Positions 61,927-64,000 of a DNA stretch of 64,000 nt are shown piece after piece. A program made the translations under genes and the position numbers. Below the pieces are notes generated by a model. The model was not told the origin of the DNA and ran no database searches. It saw nothing but the letters and a program-made list of their open reading frames with translations. The stretch covers positions 4,136,501-4,200,500 of the forward strand of contig NZ_CP047026.1 of assembly GCF_009796785.1 (NCBI RefSeq), read 5' to 3'. Each line of letters begins with the position of its first letter. The stretch's first letter is position 1. The stretch is from Polaribacter sp. L3A8. GTDB taxonomy: Bacteria; Bacteroidota; Bacteroidia; Flavobacteriales; Flavobacteriaceae.

Positions 61927-63693
61927 ATGCAACATCTTAAAGATTCAAAAAAAAATAAAACCAAACCTAAAGTAACTTTAAAACAAGCTTTTATAACTAT
62001 TATTTGGCCAAGGAGAAACTTGGTTTTTTTAGGTTTAATTCTTATAATTATTAGAAGTTTATCTGGCTTTGTTTTGCCAATGCAAAGTAAAATATTAATG
62101 GATGACGTTATACCTAATAAAGATTACAGTCATTTATATAACTTAATATTTATTGTTATTGGCGCTATTTTAGTACAAGCTATTACTTCTTTTTTATTAA
62201 CAAAAGTATTAAGTATTCAAGCACAGTATTTAATATCAGAATTAAGAGTACAGGTACAAAGAAAAGTATTGTCTTTGCCTATTAGTTTTTTTGATAATAC
62301 AAAATCTGGCGCTTTAGTTTCTAGAATTATGACAGATGTAGAAGGTGTTAGAAACTTAATTGGTACGGGTTTGGTACAACTAATTGGTGGTTCTTTTACT
62401 GCAATTGTAACTTTGGTTATTCTGATTAAAATGAATGTTTGGATGACCGTTTTTACCTTTGTGCCTTTATCAATCTTCGGATTTATCGCCTTAAAATCAT
62501 TTAAATACATACGACCTGTTTTTAGAGCTAGAGGAAAAATTAATGCAGAAGTAAAAGGACGTTTAACAGAAACTTTAGGCGGTATTAGAGTTATTAAAGC
62601 TTTTAACGCAGAAGAGCAAGAAAGTAAAATATTTGAAAAAGGAGTAGCAGATATTTTTATCAATGTTAAAAAAAGTTTGACTGCAACTGCAATCATGACA
62701 AGTTCATCAACGCTGTTAATAGGTTTAGCAACTACCGGAGTTATGGGAATTGGAGGTTATTATATGATAGAAGGTACTATGACCTTTGGAGATTTTATTC
62801 AGTTTACATTTCTACTAGCTTTTATGGTTGCTCCTATTGTACAGATGAGTAATATTGGTAGCCAATTAACGGAAGCACTTGCGGGTTTAGACAGAACAGA
62901 AGAGTTAATGAATATGGCTGCAGAAGAAGATGATAAAGACAGAACCATTTTTTTAGAAAATATAAAAGGAGAAATTGTTTTTGATGATGTTTCTTTTGAG
63001 TATGAAGAAGGAAAAGAGGTTTTAAATAACATCAATTTTAAAGTGCCTTCTGGTTCTGTAACGGCTTTAGTTGGGAGTTCTGGTTCTGGTAAATCTACCA
63101 TTGCAGGTTTATCTGCCACTTTTTTAAACCCTAAATCGGGTTCGATTACTATTGATAACCAAGATATGTCTAAGGTTAATTTGTCTAGTTACAGAAAAAA
63201 CTTAGGGGTTGTTTTACAAGACGAATTTTTGTTTGAAGGAACCATTAGACAAAATATTTTATTTCCAAGACCAGATGCATCAGAAGAAGAATTACAAAAC
63301 GCGGTTAATGCTGCGTATGTAAATGAATTTACAGACAGATTTGATAATGGTTTAGATACTTTAATTGGAGAAAGAGGTGTGAAACTTTCTGGTGGTCAAC
63401 GTCAGCGATTGGCAATTGCAAGAGCTATTTTAGCAGATCCAAAGATTATTATTTTAGATGAAGCAACTTCTAGCTTAGATACAGAAAGTGAATCTTTAAT
63501 TCAGAAAAGTTTATCAGAATTAGTTAAAGACAGGACTACCATTGTAATTGCACACAGATTGAGTACTATTAAAAAAGCAGATCAGATTTTAGTAATAGAA
63601 GCGGGGAGTATTGCAGAAAGAGGAACTCATGATGAGTTAATTGCTAAAGAAGGTAGGTATTTTGATTTATACACCTATCAATCTAAAATTTAA
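61927..63693 (+). CDS. MsbA-type ABC exporter (fused permease-ATPase)
   Basis: The protein has 588 residues: six membrane helices in the first 320 (LVFLGLILIIIRSLSGFVLP, LIFIVIGAILVQAITSFLLT), a cytoplasmic coupling region (ETLGGIRVIKAF) and an ABC domain with Walker A GSSGSGKS (383-390), signature LSGGQRQR, LDEATSSLD and HRLST. As a homodimer it would export lipids, lipid A precursors or drugs across the inner membrane; the substrate is not readable. Both ATP sites are intact, unlike the two soluble ABC proteins in this window. Confidence 0.93.
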   Translation: MQHLKDSKKNKTKPKVTLKQAFITIIWPRRNLVFLGLILIIIRSLSGFVLPMQSKILMDDVIPNKDYSHLYNLIFIVIGAILVQAITSFLLTKVLSIQAQYLISELRVQVQRKVLSLPISFFDNTKSGALVSRIMTDVEGVRNLIGTGLVQLIGGSFTAIVTLVILIKMNVWMTVFTFVPLSIFGFIALKSFKYIRPVFRARGKINAEVKGRLTETLGGIRVIKAFNAEEQESKIFEKGVADIFINVKKSLTATAIMTSSSTLLIGLATTGVMGIGGYYMIEGTMTFGDFIQFTFLLAFMVAPIVQMSNIGSQLTEALAGLDRTEELMNMAAEEDDKDRTIFLENIKGEIVFDDVSFEYEEGKEVLNNINFKVPSGSVTALVGSSGSGKSTIAGLSATFLNPKSGSITIDNQDMSKVNLSSYRKNLGVVLQDEFLFEGTIRQNILFPRPDASEEELQNAVNAAYVNEFTDRFDNGLDTLIGERGVKLSGGQRQRLAIARAILADPKIIILDEATSSLDTESESLIQKSLSELVKDRTTIVIAHRLSTIKKADQILVIEAGSIAERGTHDELIAKEGRYFDLYTYQSKI

Positions 63694-63774
63694 TAGTTAA
63701 ATTTTACTTTTTTTGTAAGGATTCTTAATGATTACGACCATCTAAATTATCCAATTTAAAACATAAATCTAGTT

Positions 63775-64000
63775 ATGAAAAAAGTACTTTTAGTATTAAT
63801 GGTTGTATTTGCAGTTTCTTGTAAAAATGAACCAAAAAAAGAAATCAAAGAAGAAAAAATAGCAGCAGTAAAAAAAGAAAGTTTTCCAGAAGAATTAGGA
63901 AAAGTTTTTGAAGCTCATGGGGGAATTAAAGCATGGAGAAATGCAGCTGTTTTAACTTTTACAAAAGGAGAAGAAGTACATACTATAGATTTACATGCGC
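63775..64000 (+). CDS. Lipoprotein (3' end outside window), DUF6503-like
   Basis: The first 75 codons are present. A signal peptide with lipobox AVSC (Cys about 16) is followed by a Lys/Glu-rich linker (KNEPKKEIKEEKIAAVKKES) and the start of a domain LGKVFEAHGGIKAWRNAAVL. The AHGG-x-xxW pattern resembles DUF6503-type outer-membrane lipoproteins as I recall. It follows the ABC exporter by 81 bp. The function is unknown and the gene runs off the right edge. Confidence 0.65.
   Translation, partial: MKKVLLVLMVVFAVSCKNEPKKEIKEEKIAAVKKESFPEELGKVFEAHGGIKAWRNAAVLTFTKGEEVHTIDLHA

Overview
The window looks like a chromosomal segment of a marine-type member of the Flavobacteriaceae (Bacteroidota), close to Polaribacter or Tenacibaculum in style. 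The DNA is strongly AT-rich. Genes lack clear Shine-Dalgarno sites, and several are preceded by the Bacteroidota -7 element TAnnTTTG. Other lineage markers are a BshB1 bacillithiol gene, HmuY/TonB-dependent receptor pairs, DUF4212 plus solute symporter, and a 6S RNA of the Flavobacteria type between zapA and rny. No transposase, integrase, phage, CRISPR or recognisable defence island was seen. Both window ends cut through genes: a DEAD-box helicase on the left and a small lipoprotein on the right.

Layout. 1-16.6 kb holds housekeeping and stress genes: RNA helicase, ABC-F ATPase, an oxyR/dps divergent pair, 3-hydroxybutyryl-CoA dehydrogenase, pcm, a tandem ABC ATPase, kdsC, a trans-sulfuration-type PLP enzyme, pckA, bshB1 and tRNA-His. 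16.9-20.6 kb is a LytTR/LytS-type two-component system with a metallophosphoesterase between its genes. 20.8-33.3 kb is an iron region. A minus-strand operon encodes a siderophore-type receptor, an ankyrin protein, a DUF2271 protein, a PepSY-flavodoxin reductase and a Cys protein. It is followed by a divergent heme locus (DUF6607-like | HmuR-like receptor, HmuY). 33.4-40 kb holds a polytopic membrane protein, uvrA, an ECF sigma factor with a tiny downstream gene, and an endonuclease III lacking the iron-sulfur cysteines. At 40.2 kb a lone gene encodes an aerolysin-like protein. 41-49.6 kb has a peroxiredoxin, a second two-component system with a LuxR-type regulator, a TonB-dependent receptor, an M23 peptidase and zapA. 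49.6-53.6 kb has 6S RNA, rny, a candidate sRNA, terC and a TauE/SafE permease.

53.6-60.6 kb is an acetate locus: DUF4212 subunit, sodium:solute symporter, an AraC-type pseudogene, acs, an NtrB-like kinase and a sigma-54 activator. Directly downstream a near-perfect sigma-54 promoter (60696-60710) drives three small genes: a four-Cys protein, a GreA/Rnk-type RNA polymerase-binding protein and a helical protein of unknown function. An MsbA-type ABC exporter follows.

The most notable items are: the sigma-54 mini-operon beside its likely activator; the aerolysin-like protein; the cluster-less Nth; two tandem ABC ATPases that each keep only one intact composite ATP site; a candidate minus-strand sRNA with a CGGGGG-loop hairpin, and a second hairpin with the same loop elsewhere; and several palindromic intergenic repeats.
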